DNA from: Marinobacter qingdaonensis
Lineage (GTDB): Bacteria > Pseudomonadota > Gammaproteobacteria > Pseudomonadales > Oleiphilaceae
DNA: 64,000 nt
NCBI RefSeq assembly: GCF_034555935.1
Contig: NZ_JAYDCJ010000003.1
Span: 1,302,001-1,366,000, forward strand
Direction of reading: 5' to 3'
Shown: in pieces, positions 50,630 to 59,697 of the stretch
How positions within the stretch are numbered: position 1 is the stretch's first letter
How the letters are laid out: every line of letters starts with the position of its first letter
Notes under the pieces: model-generated
Told to the model about the DNA's origin: nothing
Database searches by the model: none
What the model saw: only the letters and a program-made list of their open reading frames with translations
Position numbers and translations under genes: made by a program

Positions 50630-53600
50630 ATGCTTATCAGGGAGCTTTCCTTGTTTCAGGATGAAGTCGAAAAGGTTGAACTGCCCGCCATTGAACACCT
50701 AACTCGCCTTGGCTGGACCTACGTGCCCGGTGCGGACCTTGCGCCGGTGTCGACGGTTGATGGCTCACCGGTTGGTGAAAGGGGGTACTATCGGGATGTG
50801 GTGTTGTCCAAACGATTGGAAGCTGCCGTTGTCCGATTGAACCCGTGGATAAGTGAAGAAAACCTGCGCAAAGTCGTGCGCGAATTCACCCACCCGAACC
50901 ACGCGGGTCTGATGGAATACAACCAGTCCATTTACGACCTGCTGGTGAACTACCTGTCCGTTGAACAGGACCTGGGTTCCGGTCGCAAGGGGCAGACCGT
51001 CAAGGTTATCGACTTCGACAACCCTGAAATCAACGAATTCCTGTGCACCAACCAGTTCAAGGTTGAAGGCATCAACCAAAACATCATCCCGGATATTGTC
51101 TGCTTCGTGAACGGCTTGCCGCTGGCGGTGATTGAGTGCAAATCGCCGTATGTAGCCGACGCGGTAGTCGAAGGCATCAACCAGCTGCGCCGGTACGCCA
51201 ACCTGCGCAGCCCGGAAGACGATGAAGGTGCCCAGAAGCTGTTCTGGTACAACCAGCTGATGGTCTCTACCTGCCGGGATCAGGCGAAGGTGGGCACCAT
51301 CAGTTCCAGTGCGCAGCATTATGGGGATTGGAAGGACGCTTACCCGTATACCGATGCCGACATTCAGGCAATGGTCCAACAGCCTGCCTTCATTTCCACC
51401 GGCTCGACAGCATCCAGCCACAAGACCGGTGACGTACCCTCACCGGAGTATCTGGTTGCCGCTAAACAGGTCGCTTCAGGTACTGGAACCCGTTCAGGCG
51501 AAGTTACCCCGCAACAGCGGTTGCTTGCTGGCATGTTCAACCCCGCCAGCTTCCTGGACCTGATGCAGAACTTCACCCTGTTTGAACCGGTAGATGGTCG
51601 CCTGATTAAGAAGGTCGCGCGGTATCAGCAATACCGGGCAGTGAACAAGGTCATAGAGCGCCTCAAGAACGGCACCACACGCAAGGAAAAGTCCGGGGTA
51701 GTCTGGCATACCCAAGGGTCCGGGAAGTCCCTGACGATGGTCATGCTGGCGGTGAAGATGCGCCGTGACGCGGAGCTGAAGCAGTACAAGCTGGTGTTCG
51801 TGACCGACCGTACCCAGCTGGACGGTCAACTATCCAAAACCTTCCGGGATGCTCAGAACGAAACCATCCATAACGCCGGATCAGTGGCGGAACTGAAGGA
51901 ACTGCTGTCCAAAGATTCTTCCGACATTGTGACTGCCATGGTGCAGAAGTTTCAGGAAGCCGAGCAGGAAGGCGACTTTACGGACCTGAACCCCAGCGAG
52001 AAGATCATTGTGCTGGCGGACGAAGCCCACCGCACCCAGTTTGGCGGGCTGGCAATGACCATCAATGCCGCCCTGCCCAACGCCCCGAAGATCGGTTTTA
52101 CGGGCACGCCCCTACTGAAGTCCCAGAAGATGGACAAAGCCTTCGGCGGCTACATCGACAAGTACAAAATCAACGAAGCGGTGGACGACGGCGCCACCGT
52201 GCGCATCATCTACGAAGGGCGCCAGGTTCAGAGCGACGTGGTGGGTGACTCCCTGGATGCGCTGTTTGAAGAATACTTCAAAGACAAAAGCGACGACGAA
52301 AAGCGGGAAATCAAAAAGAAATACGGTGTGGAACGCGCGGTACGGGAAGCCCCTGCCCGTATTCGCTGGGTGTGTATCGACCTGCTGAAGCATTACCGGG
52401 AAAAGATTCAGCCCAACGGCTTCAAAGCCATGATTGTGGTGGGTAGCCGCCATGCTGCCACGGTGTTCAAAAAGACCCTGGACGACCTGGAAGCGCCCCC
52501 TTCTGAAGTGATCATTTCTGGCACTCACAACGACCCGGCATACCTGAGCCAATACACCGACAGCGCCCATCAGAAACAGGTAATCAAGAACTTCACCAAA
52601 CCACTGGGCACGGATAAAGAGAAGGAAGACCCAACCAGCTTCCTGATTGTGAAGGACATGCTGCTGACCGGTTTTGATGCTCCCATCGCCCAGGTGATGT
52701 ATATCGACCGGAGTTTGAAGGACCACACCTTGATGCAGGCAATCGCGCGAGTGAACCGGACCTACAAGGGCAAAGCCTGCGGTTACGTGGTGGACTACTA
52801 CGGTCTGTCAGACTACCTGACCGACGCTCTGAACCAATTCAGTAGTGAAGACGTGGAAGGCACCTACCACACACTGAAAGACGAGATACCGCGCCTGAAA
52901 GCGGCTCACACCCGTGTGGCTTCCATCTTCTCCGGGGTTAAAAGTACGGATGTAGATGACTATGTGCTTCACCTGAAGGATGAAGACACCCGCCAGCAGT
53001 TCGAACTGGCGTTCAAGAAGTTCGCCAAGCAGATGGATGTGATTCTGCCGGATACTGCCGCCAAGCCTTTCATTCCGGACCTGAAATTGTGGGGCAAGGT
53101 GCAGAACGTTGCCCGCAACCGCTACCGAGATGCGGGGTTGAACATCAGCGATGCCGGGGCAAAAGTCCGCCAGCTGGTTGATGAACACATCGTCAGTACC
53201 GGAGTGGACCCGAAAATTCCGCCGGTGGACCTGATGGCAGCGAACTTCAAGGAGACCGTGGAGCGGATCAAATCCCCGGAATCCCGCGCATCCGAAATCG
53301 AAAGCGCCATCAAGCACCACATCACCGTTAATCTGGATGAAGACCCGGAATACTACAAATCCCTGAGCCTTCGCCTGAGGGACATTATCGAAAAGACGGC
53401 GGGTAAGTGGGACCAGCAGCTGGAACTGCTGCTTCAGATGGTCGATAGCATGGAGTCTGAACACAAACAGGCTGCGGACGATCTGGGGCTGAGTGAAACC
53501 GAATTCGCGTTCTACAACATCTTGATGGCAGAAGTGACCAGCCATGCCGGTGAAGATGCCATCAGCGAAGCCGTACACGACGAGATCAAGGCAGCCAGCC

Positions 53601-53785
53601 AGGACCTGGTGGGCATGTTCGACGAAGCCACCCAGATTGTGGACTTCTTCAGTAAGCCGGACGAAGTAAAGCGGATGAAGAAGGAAATCAAACGGGCGGT
53701 TCTGGATTGTTCGTTTGGTGAGAAAGCCCTGGTGAACGTGGTTCAGGATCGCTTCATGGACCTGGCGAAGAACAAGTTCAAATGA
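50630..53785 (+). CDS. hsdR: Type I restriction endonuclease/translocase subunit
   Basis: A 1051-residue HsdR. The PD-(D/E)XK nuclease motif ends in VIECKSP near residue 170. Superfamily 2 helicase motifs follow: TQGSGKSLTM (Walker A), ADEAHRTQ (DEAH box), GFTGTPLL and QAIARVNR (motif VI). It translocates and cuts unmodified DNA in complex with HsdM and HsdS. All key residues are intact. It is separated from hsdS by the ImmA/PIN insertion. Its stop overlaps the next start (ATGA). Confidence 0.95.
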   Translation: MLIRELSLFQDEVEKVELPAIEHLTRLGWTYVPGADLAPVSTVDGSPVGERGYYRDVVLSKRLEAAVVRLNPWISEENLRKVVREFTHPNHAGLMEYNQSIYDLLVNYLSVEQDLGSGRKGQTVKVIDFDNPEINEFLCTNQFKVEGINQNIIPDIVCFVNGLPLAVIECKSPYVADAVVEGINQLRRYANLRSPEDDEGAQKLFWYNQLMVSTCRDQAKVGTISSSAQHYGDWKDAYPYTDADIQAMVQQPAFISTGSTASSHKTGDVPSPEYLVAAKQVASGTGTRSGEVTPQQRLLAGMFNPASFLDLMQNFTLFEPVDGRLIKKVARYQQYRAVNKVIERLKNGTTRKEKSGVVWHTQGSGKSLTMVMLAVKMRRDAELKQYKLVFVTDRTQLDGQLSKTFRDAQNETIHNAGSVAELKELLSKDSSDIVTAMVQKFQEAEQEGDFTDLNPSEKIIVLADEAHRTQFGGLAMTINAALPNAPKIGFTGTPLLKSQKMDKAFGGYIDKYKINEAVDDGATVRIIYEGRQVQSDVVGDSLDALFEEYFKDKSDDEKREIKKKYGVERAVREAPARIRWVCIDLLKHYREKIQPNGFKAMIVVGSRHAATVFKKTLDDLEAPPSEVIISGTHNDPAYLSQYTDSAHQKQVIKNFTKPLGTDKEKEDPTSFLIVKDMLLTGFDAPIAQVMYIDRSLKDHTLMQAIARVNRTYKGKACGYVVDYYGLSDYLTDALNQFSSEDVEGTYHTLKDEIPRLKAAHTRVASIFSGVKSTDVDDYVLHLKDEDTRQQFELAFKKFAKQMDVILPDTAAKPFIPDLKLWGKVQNVARNRYRDAGLNISDAGAKVRQLVDEHIVSTGVDPKIPPVDLMAANFKETVERIKSPESRASEIESAIKHHITVNLDEDPEYYKSLSLRLRDIIEKTAGKWDQQLELLLQMVDSMESEHKQAADDLGLSETEFAFYNILMAEVTSHAGEDAISEAVHDEIKAASQDLVGMFDEATQIVDFFSKPDEVKRMKKEIKRAVLDCSFGEKALVNVVQDRFMDLAKNKFK

Positions 53786-54501
53786 TGGCAGCCTCACAGA
53801 AACCAGAATATCGAGACGGGCATGGCTTCATTGCCGAAGTCATTCGCACCAATCGGCGGAAGTCTGCGGATATTCGCGTGGAAGATGGCGCGGTGTCTGT
53901 CGTGGTGCCCGTGAACACCCCTGCCGAAAAGATCGACCAGCTACTGGCAGCCAAACGCCGCTGGATTAAAGAAAAGATCACCCTGCACCGGGAAATGACA
54001 CCCGCCAGCAGCAAACGCTATGTCTCTGGCGAAGCCTTCGGTTATCTGGGGCGTAACTACCGACTGAAGGTAGAAACGGGCAACTTCGCGCCTGTGAAAC
54101 TGTTGAATGGACGTTTAGTGGTCACCGTACCCACTGGCACCGAGCAATCCCACATGGTGCGCAATGCTCTTGTGCGCTGGTACAAACGGCAGGCTGAACA
54201 GAAGCTCACTGACAAAGTGGAACGTTTCGCTCCCGATGTCGGTGTTGAACCTGCCGGAGTCGGAGTCCGCACCTTCAAATCCCGCTGGGGCAGCTGTACC
54301 ACCAAGGGCAAGCTGGAATTTAACTGGCAGATCATGATGGCACCGAACCGGATGGTGGATTACGTGGTGATTCACGAACTCTGCCATTTGATACGGCATG
54401 ATCATTCCCCCGAATTCTGGCGGGAAATGGCGCGGGTGATGCCGGACTATCAGCGGTGTCGGGAGTGGTTAAAGCTGAACGCAAGAAACTTGGAAGTATA
54501 G
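53782..54501 (+). CDS. YgjP/SprT-like metallopeptidase (DUF45) linked to type I RM
   Basis: A 239-residue YgjP-family protein. The zinc motif is VIHELCHLIRHDHSPEFW, giving HExxH and a later His; FKSRWGSCTTKGKLEFN is the family signature before it. Family members are often encoded just after hsdR, as here with a four-base overlap, but their role in restriction is not established; control of HsdR by proteolysis is a reasonable guess. A degenerate second copy of its C-terminal part lies at 55509-55724. Confidence 0.9.
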   Translation: MMAASQKPEYRDGHGFIAEVIRTNRRKSADIRVEDGAVSVVVPVNTPAEKIDQLLAAKRRWIKEKITLHREMTPASSKRYVSGEAFGYLGRNYRLKVETGNFAPVKLLNGRLVVTVPTGTEQSHMVRNALVRWYKRQAEQKLTDKVERFAPDVGVEPAGVGVRTFKSRWGSCTTKGKLEFNWQIMMAPNRMVDYVVIHELCHLIRHDHSPEFWREMARVMPDYQRCREWLKLNARNLEV

Positions 54502-54508
54502 GTTTGTT

Positions 54509-55480
54509 ATGACACGGAAGGCGCTGATATTCGGCAACGGATTAGGAATGGCTTTGGATCATGAGCACTTCAATCTAACCAATGCCATTGATTATATTTG
54601 GGGTCATGAGGACATATTAAGTGACGATGATCGGCGGTACATTGAAACGTGCTTGCCCGGAGTCGAAGGGAGACCGCCCGAAGGCGAACATGAATGGGGA
54701 GTTTTGCACCTTGCAGTTACTGCATGCGGCTTTCTAAGGAAGCTGAGCGGCAATGATGTGGAATGGCTGAGCGAACAAGGTCGATTGTTTCCAGACACGA
54801 TCTCAAGGTTTGTTCACAAGGTAGCCACCAAGCTACATAACTATGAGGATGGGGGGCTCCCCGATGCGTTTATTGAGCCCTTGTGTGATTTTCTTAAGGA
54901 TACGAAATCACATGTGGCAACACTGAACTATGACCGTCTGCTCTATGGAGCGATGATCGACAATGGTGTGTTGGATGGCTTTAATTTTCTTGTAGATGGG
55001 ATGTGGGACGCAGGTTTCCATCGCGACAATCTCGAACGCCTTTATGGCCGAGATTTTGGATATTACTTGCACCTGCATGGATCGCCACTCTTCGTGAATC
55101 GAAACGGTACTCCGACGAAAAAACAGCGCCATCAGCTGTCTGTTGATAGCGACTTTATAGGCAGGCACATCGTACTAACTCATGTTGATTACAAAATGTC
55201 TGTCATAAGTTCATCCCCAGTTTTGTCAGCCTATTGGGAGTATTTGGATTACGCATTAGGCGAAGCGGAAGAAATCGTTGTTTTCGGATGTTCTGGTGAT
55301 GACGAGCATCTCAATCAGAAACTGAAAGCTTATGGCAGTGTCCCAGCCAAATCCATAAGGGTGATTGAATGGACTGGGGCGGGTGATCATGAAGAACGTA
55401 GGAGATTCTGGCGGAGAAAACTGGGGAATAAAGTGCGACTGACCCAATTGGATAACATCTTAGAATTCGCGGACTGGTAG
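54509..55480 (+). CDS. SIR2-like domain protein, probable defence NADase
   Basis: A 323-residue protein with the pattern of bacterial SIR2-like proteins: a glycine-rich N-terminal loop (LIFGNGLGMALD), VATLNYDRLL (about 136-144), YYLHLHGS with the conserved HG (about 185-192), and VVFGCSGDDEHL (about 256-267). SIR2-like proteins deplete NAD+ on phage infection in several defence systems (Thoeris, DSR and others). This one is alone and starts seven bases after the YgjP gene, so it is co-transcribed with hsdR. Whether it acts as a backup to restriction is inference. No partner with a sensor domain is evident. Confidence 0.72.
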   Translation: MTRKALIFGNGLGMALDHEHFNLTNAIDYIWGHEDILSDDDRRYIETCLPGVEGRPPEGEHEWGVLHLAVTACGFLRKLSGNDVEWLSEQGRLFPDTISRFVHKVATKLHNYEDGGLPDAFIEPLCDFLKDTKSHVATLNYDRLLYGAMIDNGVLDGFNFLVDGMWDAGFHRDNLERLYGRDFGYYLHLHGSPLFVNRNGTPTKKQRHQLSVDSDFIGRHIVLTHVDYKMSVISSSPVLSAYWEYLDYALGEAEEIVVFGCSGDDEHLNQKLKAYGSVPAKSIRVIEWTGAGDHEERRRFWRRKLGNKVRLTQLDNILEFADW

Positions 55481-55508
55481 CCAACGACGATTCCCACTCT
55501 GGTGTGAG

Positions 55509-55724
55509 TTGATACGCTTCCCCGTCAGCGGCAAGTTGGGATTTAACTTATTGACCGTGGTGGCACCTAACCAAATGGTGGATTACGTCGTGATTCACGA
55601 ATTCTGCCAACTGATACGCCACGACCATTCCCCAGAGTTTTGGCGGAAGCTGGAGAGGATGATGCCGAAGTACCTGCAAAGCTGCGAGTGGCTGCGGGAC
55701 AACGCAATGAGATCGAGTATATGA
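55509..55724 (+). pseudogene. Degenerate C-terminal copy of the YgjP-like gene
   Basis: Residues GKLGFN, APNQMVDYVVIHEFCQLIRH and SPEFW match the C-terminal third of the intact protein at 53782-54501 almost in register. The zinc motif is broken: HELCH has become HEFCQ. The N-terminal two thirds are missing, and the similarity fades upstream of about 55510 with frame disruption. It is a leftover of a duplication or of a related RM locus, lying between the SIR2-like and DUF4268 genes. Confidence 0.8.
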
Positions 55725-55727
55725 GCC

Positions 55728-56885
55728 ATGTATAGGATCAACAGGTCATCCAACAGCATCCAGCGGCTAGAGAAGAAGTCGTTCTCGGGGCTTGGCTTTC
55801 GGGAACGGGAACATCTTCAGGAATGGATTGCGAAACAACCGGACGTGCTCGGCGAAGACCTGCTGATTATTCAGAAGGAGTTTTCGGGCTTTAACGATAC
55901 TCAGGAGCGACTGGACCTGCTGGCACTGGATAAGCAGGGTGCGCTGGTGATCATCGAGAACAAGCTGGACGACACAGGGCGGGACGTTACCTGGCAGGCA
56001 CTTAAATACGCTTCATACTGTTCGGGGCTCTCCAAGTCGAATATCGCCAATATTTACCAGCAATACCTTGACCGGTCCCAGCCTGGCACCAAGGCGGAGG
56101 ATTTGTTGTCTGAGTTCTTCGATAACCAGGATTTCGCAGACATAACACTGAATAAGGGTGTCACCCAGAGGATAATGCTTATTGCGGCGAACTTTCGAAA
56201 AGAAGTGACAAGCACCGTCCTTTGGCTGCTCAACTTCAAGGTTAGGCTGCAGTGTTTTCGTGCCACGCCCTACGCCATGGGAGAGGAGCTTTTCTTGAAT
56301 GTCGAACAAATCATTCCGACTCAGGATACGGAAGAATACATGATCGGCATGGCAGAGAAGGCTCAGGACGACATTGAAGACCAAGTTGAACAAAAACACC
56401 GCCACATTACCCGTCGTGAGTTCTGGGGGCGGGTAATAGAAGCTATGAATGAAACACAGTCCAGCCTTTACCAAAGCATCAGCCCAGGGGACTCCAGCTG
56501 GATAGGTGCTGGATCGGGTGTAGGGGGTATTGGCTTGCACTTCGTGGCGACCCGCCAATATGGAAGAGCGGAACTTTACATCGATCGACCTGATAAAGCA
56601 GATAATGAGTATGTCTTTGGGCAACTGCTAGCACGGAAAGAAGAAATCGAGAGGGACTTTGGCGGCCCTCTGGAATGGGAGCCTCTGGAGGGTAGGAAGG
56701 CATGTAGGATCAAGGCAGAGGCGCCTGGAAACATCTTTGAACGTGAAAATTGGGACAGCATGGTCAGTTTCATGGTTGATGCCATGTTCCGACTGGAGCG
56801 GGCTGTAAAGGGTCCCTTGAGGGAAGTTTGGGCGGCAAGGAGAAACCAAGCAGCAGCGGACACTGGTAGACAACCGGAAACCTGA
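55728..56885 (+). CDS. DUF4268/PD-(D/E)XK nuclease-like protein
   Basis: This 385-residue protein has an N-terminal PD-(D/E)XK fold: RLDLLALD (Asp63, Asp68), VIIENK (Glu77, Lys79) and a trailing Gln90 in TWQALKYAS. The C-terminal part (about 235-375) fits the DUF4268 domain (FWGRVIEAMN, FVATRQYGRAELYIDR). It is probably a DNA endonuclease or DNA-end-binding protein in defence. It starts three bases after the YgjP remnant and seems part of the hsdR transcript. Substrate unknown. Confidence 0.72.
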   Translation: MYRINRSSNSIQRLEKKSFSGLGFREREHLQEWIAKQPDVLGEDLLIIQKEFSGFNDTQERLDLLALDKQGALVIIENKLDDTGRDVTWQALKYASYCSGLSKSNIANIYQQYLDRSQPGTKAEDLLSEFFDNQDFADITLNKGVTQRIMLIAANFRKEVTSTVLWLLNFKVRLQCFRATPYAMGEELFLNVEQIIPTQDTEEYMIGMAEKAQDDIEDQVEQKHRHITRREFWGRVIEAMNETQSSLYQSISPGDSSWIGAGSGVGGIGLHFVATRQYGRAELYIDRPDKADNEYVFGQLLARKEEIERDFGGPLEWEPLEGRKACRIKAEAPGNIFERENWDSMVSFMVDAMFRLERAVKGPLREVWAARRNQAAADTGRQPET

Positions 56886-57267
56886 TGGAACTCTCTGTCG
56901 AAACGGCTAAAGGAAAGTTCCTTTAGATCGATATAAGGGTGCTCTGATTAGACTGGCGGTCTTGGTGACGGGCTGGGAATCAGACTCGAGTTCTCGTTGC
57001 CGGGGATATTCGAGCCGAATTCGGATAGGAAGGGAGGTAGTCCTTTCAATCTCAAGCCGGGTGAATGGACGGACGACACTTCGATGGCTTTATGTCTCGC
57101 TGAGAGCATCCTGGAAACTGGCGGCTTTGATCCACAAGACCAGATGAGTCGATACCTTCAATGAAGGGATGAGGGTTATCTTGCAACCATATTTCGCATG
57201 AATTGGTTAGCCATAGATACATAGTCTACTGTCATTACGGTAACTACTATAAAAAAGGGATGGAGCG
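56886..57267. other. Intergenic stretch, nothing recognised
   Basis: About 380 bases between the DUF4268 and membrane-protein genes. Short open frames exist but none has both a ribosome site and protein-like composition. No repeats or hairpins stood out. Confidence 0.4.
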
Positions 57268-57948
57268 ATGTCAGAGCAGGGAAAGCACCAGTGCAGTGAA
57301 GTAAATAGCGGAATGTCTTCTTTTATAGTGTTTTGGCGCCGACTTTCATTTGTCGAACGAATTTGGTTCGTTTTGGCAATGTTAATCGCCCCGGTGGTTT
57401 TTATACCCCTTCTCATTAGTAGCGATACCCAACCGGAGCAAAATATCCAAGGTGCAGAAGATAGCCGGTCCATTAATGCGCAGGCTAAGGCAGAGAATGG
57501 ACTTGTTACAGTAAGCGAAACGCAGTCAGTTTCTACTGCAGAGACAGACAATGATGAGAAGGGTGCTATCAGTAATTTCAATGCCTCAGTAATCTCCAAT
57601 GCTACCTACTGGGGAGAGTACAGTTCCTGGTCCACCTGGAAGGTTTTCATTGTCCCGACAGACCTTAATCGTGAAGAAATAATCTCACTGGCTAGAGGTG
57701 TTCATAAAAAATACCCAGAAACCAGGGTGCGCTTTTTTGATGATGATCAGAAGCTTCAACAGCAAATACAGGCAGAAAAGTATGCTTGGGATACGACAGG
57801 TGAGATTCCCCGCACGCAATTTCCAACCGAATGGAGAAAAGCGCACCAAATTGCAATTATCAACGATCAATCTGAGAAGGCTCGCAATCGTTGGCAGCTT
57901 ATTTATGCAAAGGGCGGGGTGAATGAGTTTGTGACCTTTTTGGACTAA
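57268..57948 (+). CDS. Hypothetical single-span membrane protein (226 aa)
   Basis: One membrane segment at about residues 32-52 (ERIWFVLAMLIAPVVFIPLL) separates a short cytoplasmic N-terminus from a large extracytoplasmic or soluble part. The middle is polar and probably disordered (about 55-100). The C-terminal 115 residues look folded (YSSWSTWKVFIVPTDLNREE, KYPETRVRFFDDD). No family is recognised. A GGGATGGAG site precedes the ATG. AT-rich composition fits island cargo. Confidence 0.65.
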   Translation: MSEQGKHQCSEVNSGMSSFIVFWRRLSFVERIWFVLAMLIAPVVFIPLLISSDTQPEQNIQGAEDSRSINAQAKAENGLVTVSETQSVSTAETDNDEKGAISNFNASVISNATYWGEYSSWSTWKVFIVPTDLNREEIISLARGVHKKYPETRVRFFDDDQKLQQQIQAEKYAWDTTGEIPRTQFPTEWRKAHQIAIINDQSEKARNRWQLIYAKGGVNEFVTFLD

Positions 57949-58308
57949 CTCATTCACTGATTAAAAAGGGGCTACGTGCTAGCAGGAAGCCGCTGCTGGG
58001 CTGCCAATCACTGATTTTCCTCAGGGAAGCGAACCTATCGCATGGTTGTCGTTGTGCTGGCATGCCCCTGCTATTCTTGAATCATTTCTAATTCGACATC
58101 ATTTTCCGAGGTACGAGTTGCAAAAGTATGCTTTTGGACATGGCGCCATTCCGCTGACTGGGTGTGCGCCCGTTTTCGCATTCGTCCTTGCGGTAGAAGG
58201 CGCCCTTGAAGTTTGCTTTCGCTCTTTGACTACGCGAGGAAGCATCTGGTTTCTCGGCGAAAACAGCCACAACTACCAGTAGGCTCCCCATCCATTGGAA
58301 CGCTTCGC
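57949..58308. other. Intergenic stretch before the integrase, nothing recognised
   Basis: About 360 bases between the membrane-protein gene and the integrase stop. One 78-codon open frame (58046-58282) lacks a ribosome site and was not called. No repeats were noticed. Confidence 0.4.
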
Positions 58309-59532
58309 CTAGTCCAGGAGTTTAGCAGCTGCCTCCAAGTGTTCTTCTGTCGAGTGTACATAGATCATCGTGGTTGAGATGCTCGCATGTCCCAGCCACT
58401 TTTGAATCGTTTTCAGGTCGATGTTCTTCTCTGAGGCTCGTGTTGCGAAGGTGTGCCGCAGCGCGTGATAGCCTTTATCGGATGTGATGCCGGCTCGTTT
58501 TTTCATACGTCCAAACATTACCTGAATCTGGTTGTAGGGGGCGACGCCGTTTCTGGACAGCAGTAGACCGTTCTCACGTTGACCCTCGACGTGGTGTTGT
58601 CTGAGGTCTTCAAGGAGTGGTTTCAGTGAACTCGTTATCGGTACCATGCGAGGCTTGTAGGTTTTGGTGGAGTCTCGGATAGTACCTTCCTTCGCAACTT
58701 GATCGATTCGAATCAGCCCTTGTTCAAGATCGACATTTTCCCATGTGAGCCCGAGGGCTTCTGACGCCCTGAGTCCAGCGAAGAGTGCGAGCCCAATTAT
58801 CACGCGGAATTCGGCAGTTTTCGCTTTGTTTTCAGTTTTTTTGCCTTTGTCGGGACCGCGAGTAACGGTGTTGTACTGTATTGCACCGGTGTTCAGGAGG
58901 GCATCCGTCTCCTCTCGTGTAAACGGCACAACCTCCTTCTTTTGATGCTTCACCCGGCTGAGTCGTGTCGTTGGATTGTCGAGATTCGGGTCCGATTTCT
59001 GCGCAAAGTCGAACGTGCAGGAAAGCAGGCTCACAATTCGTTGGATCGTCTGGGCGCTTACCTTGGCGCGCCGCAGCTCGGTCCGCATTGTCTCGATCAT
59101 CGCTGTCGTAATATCGCCCAGGCGGCGGTCACCAAAACGTGGCAGCAGGTGGTTATTCATTCGGCTGACGTTGTGCCTGTGATCCTGGTGATGAGTTTCG
59201 CTCCAATCCAGGTACTCATTGGCGACCTCTCTGAAAGGGCGGCTGGATTGTGTGGATCGACCGGTCCGACCACTAATGCGATCGGTGATTGCCTTGGCTC
59301 GAAGTTCCGAAATAACATCCCGAGCCTGGCTTAGTGTCACGCCATCGCGGTCAGAGCCAATAACGCCTTTGTGTCTGGTGCCGGATTGCGTGAAGTCATA
59401 GCGCCAGGTTCCGAATCCATCCTTACGCTTGCGATAAATAATACCGCTCTCGCTGATCTCCTCACCCGGAGCCAGTCCCTTTTTTGCCTTCTCGTTGAAT
59501 GTGCTTGTGCGTTTCTTGGTTGCTGTAGTCAC
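58309..59532 (-). CDS. int: Tyrosine-type integrase of the island
   Basis: A 407-residue phage-type site-specific recombinase. Catalytic residues are Arg255 in LRASEALGL, His356 and Arg359 in HALRHTFAT, His382 in WLGHAS and the nucleophile Tyr391 in TTMIYVHS. An N-terminal arm-binding DUF4102-like part and a SAM-like core-binding domain (about 90-185) precede them. GTG at 59532 is chosen because a GGAGG site lies just before it; the frame stays open upstream to 59631. It is next to the intact tRNA-Phe, its target, and reads away from it. Confidence 0.93.
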   Translation of the reverse strand: MTTATKKRTSTFNEKAKKGLAPGEEISESGIIYRKRKDGFGTWRYDFTQSGTRHKGVIGSDRDGVTLSQARDVISELRAKAITDRISGRTGRSTQSSRPFREVANEYLDWSETHHQDHRHNVSRMNNHLLPRFGDRRLGDITTAMIETMRTELRRAKVSAQTIQRIVSLLSCTFDFAQKSDPNLDNPTTRLSRVKHQKKEVVPFTREETDALLNTGAIQYNTVTRGPDKGKKTENKAKTAEFRVIIGLALFAGLRASEALGLTWENVDLEQGLIRIDQVAKEGTIRDSTKTYKPRMVPITSSLKPLLEDLRQHHVEGQRENGLLLSRNGVAPYNQIQVMFGRMKKRAGITSDKGYHALRHTFATRASEKNIDLKTIQKWLGHASISTTMIYVHSTEEHLEAAAKLLD

Positions 59533-59588
59533 TAATACCTCCAATTGTGTGAAGGTATTTAGAAGGGGGAGCGGAGGGGGAGGGCACC

Positions 59589-59628
59589 AGCGTAATTCAG
59601 CGTAAACCAACGTATTTGAGCGTATTGG
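59589..59628. repeat. Four tandem 10-bp-period AGCGTAW repeats (integrase arm sites?)
   Basis: AGCGTAATTC, AGCGTAAACC, AACGTATTTG and AGCGTATTGG start at 59589, 59599, 59609 and 59619, exactly one helical turn apart. They lie between the integrase start and attR. A single AGCGTAATCC occurs near the left end at 39639. Position and phasing suit arm-type integrase binding, which may also repress the int promoter. Confidence 0.6.
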
Positions 59629-59642
59629 CAACGCCAGAAACT

Positions 59643-59689
59643 AAAAAGCCGAATCAACCCTTACGCTTGGTAAGTTCTTGATTCGGCTT
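59643..59689 (-). terminator. Minus-strand terminator supplied by the island behind tRNA-Phe
   Basis: AAGCCGAATCAA (59646-59657) pairs perfectly with TTGATTCGGCTT (59678-59689). As at 59643-59647 give a U-tract on the leftward strand. It begins nine bases after the tRNA 3' end and lies inside the island. Confidence 0.8.
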
Positions 59690-59697
59690 GGAATTAG

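Noticed and set aside
58046..58282. 78-codon plus-strand frame before the integrase
   Set aside because: It lacks a ribosome site and has no recognisable composition; probably non-coding.
39587..59697. CRISPR array or prophage structural genes in the island
   Set aside because: No regularly spaced direct repeats of CRISPR size and no capsid, terminase or tail genes were seen; the 10-bp repeats at 59589 are too short and too close.
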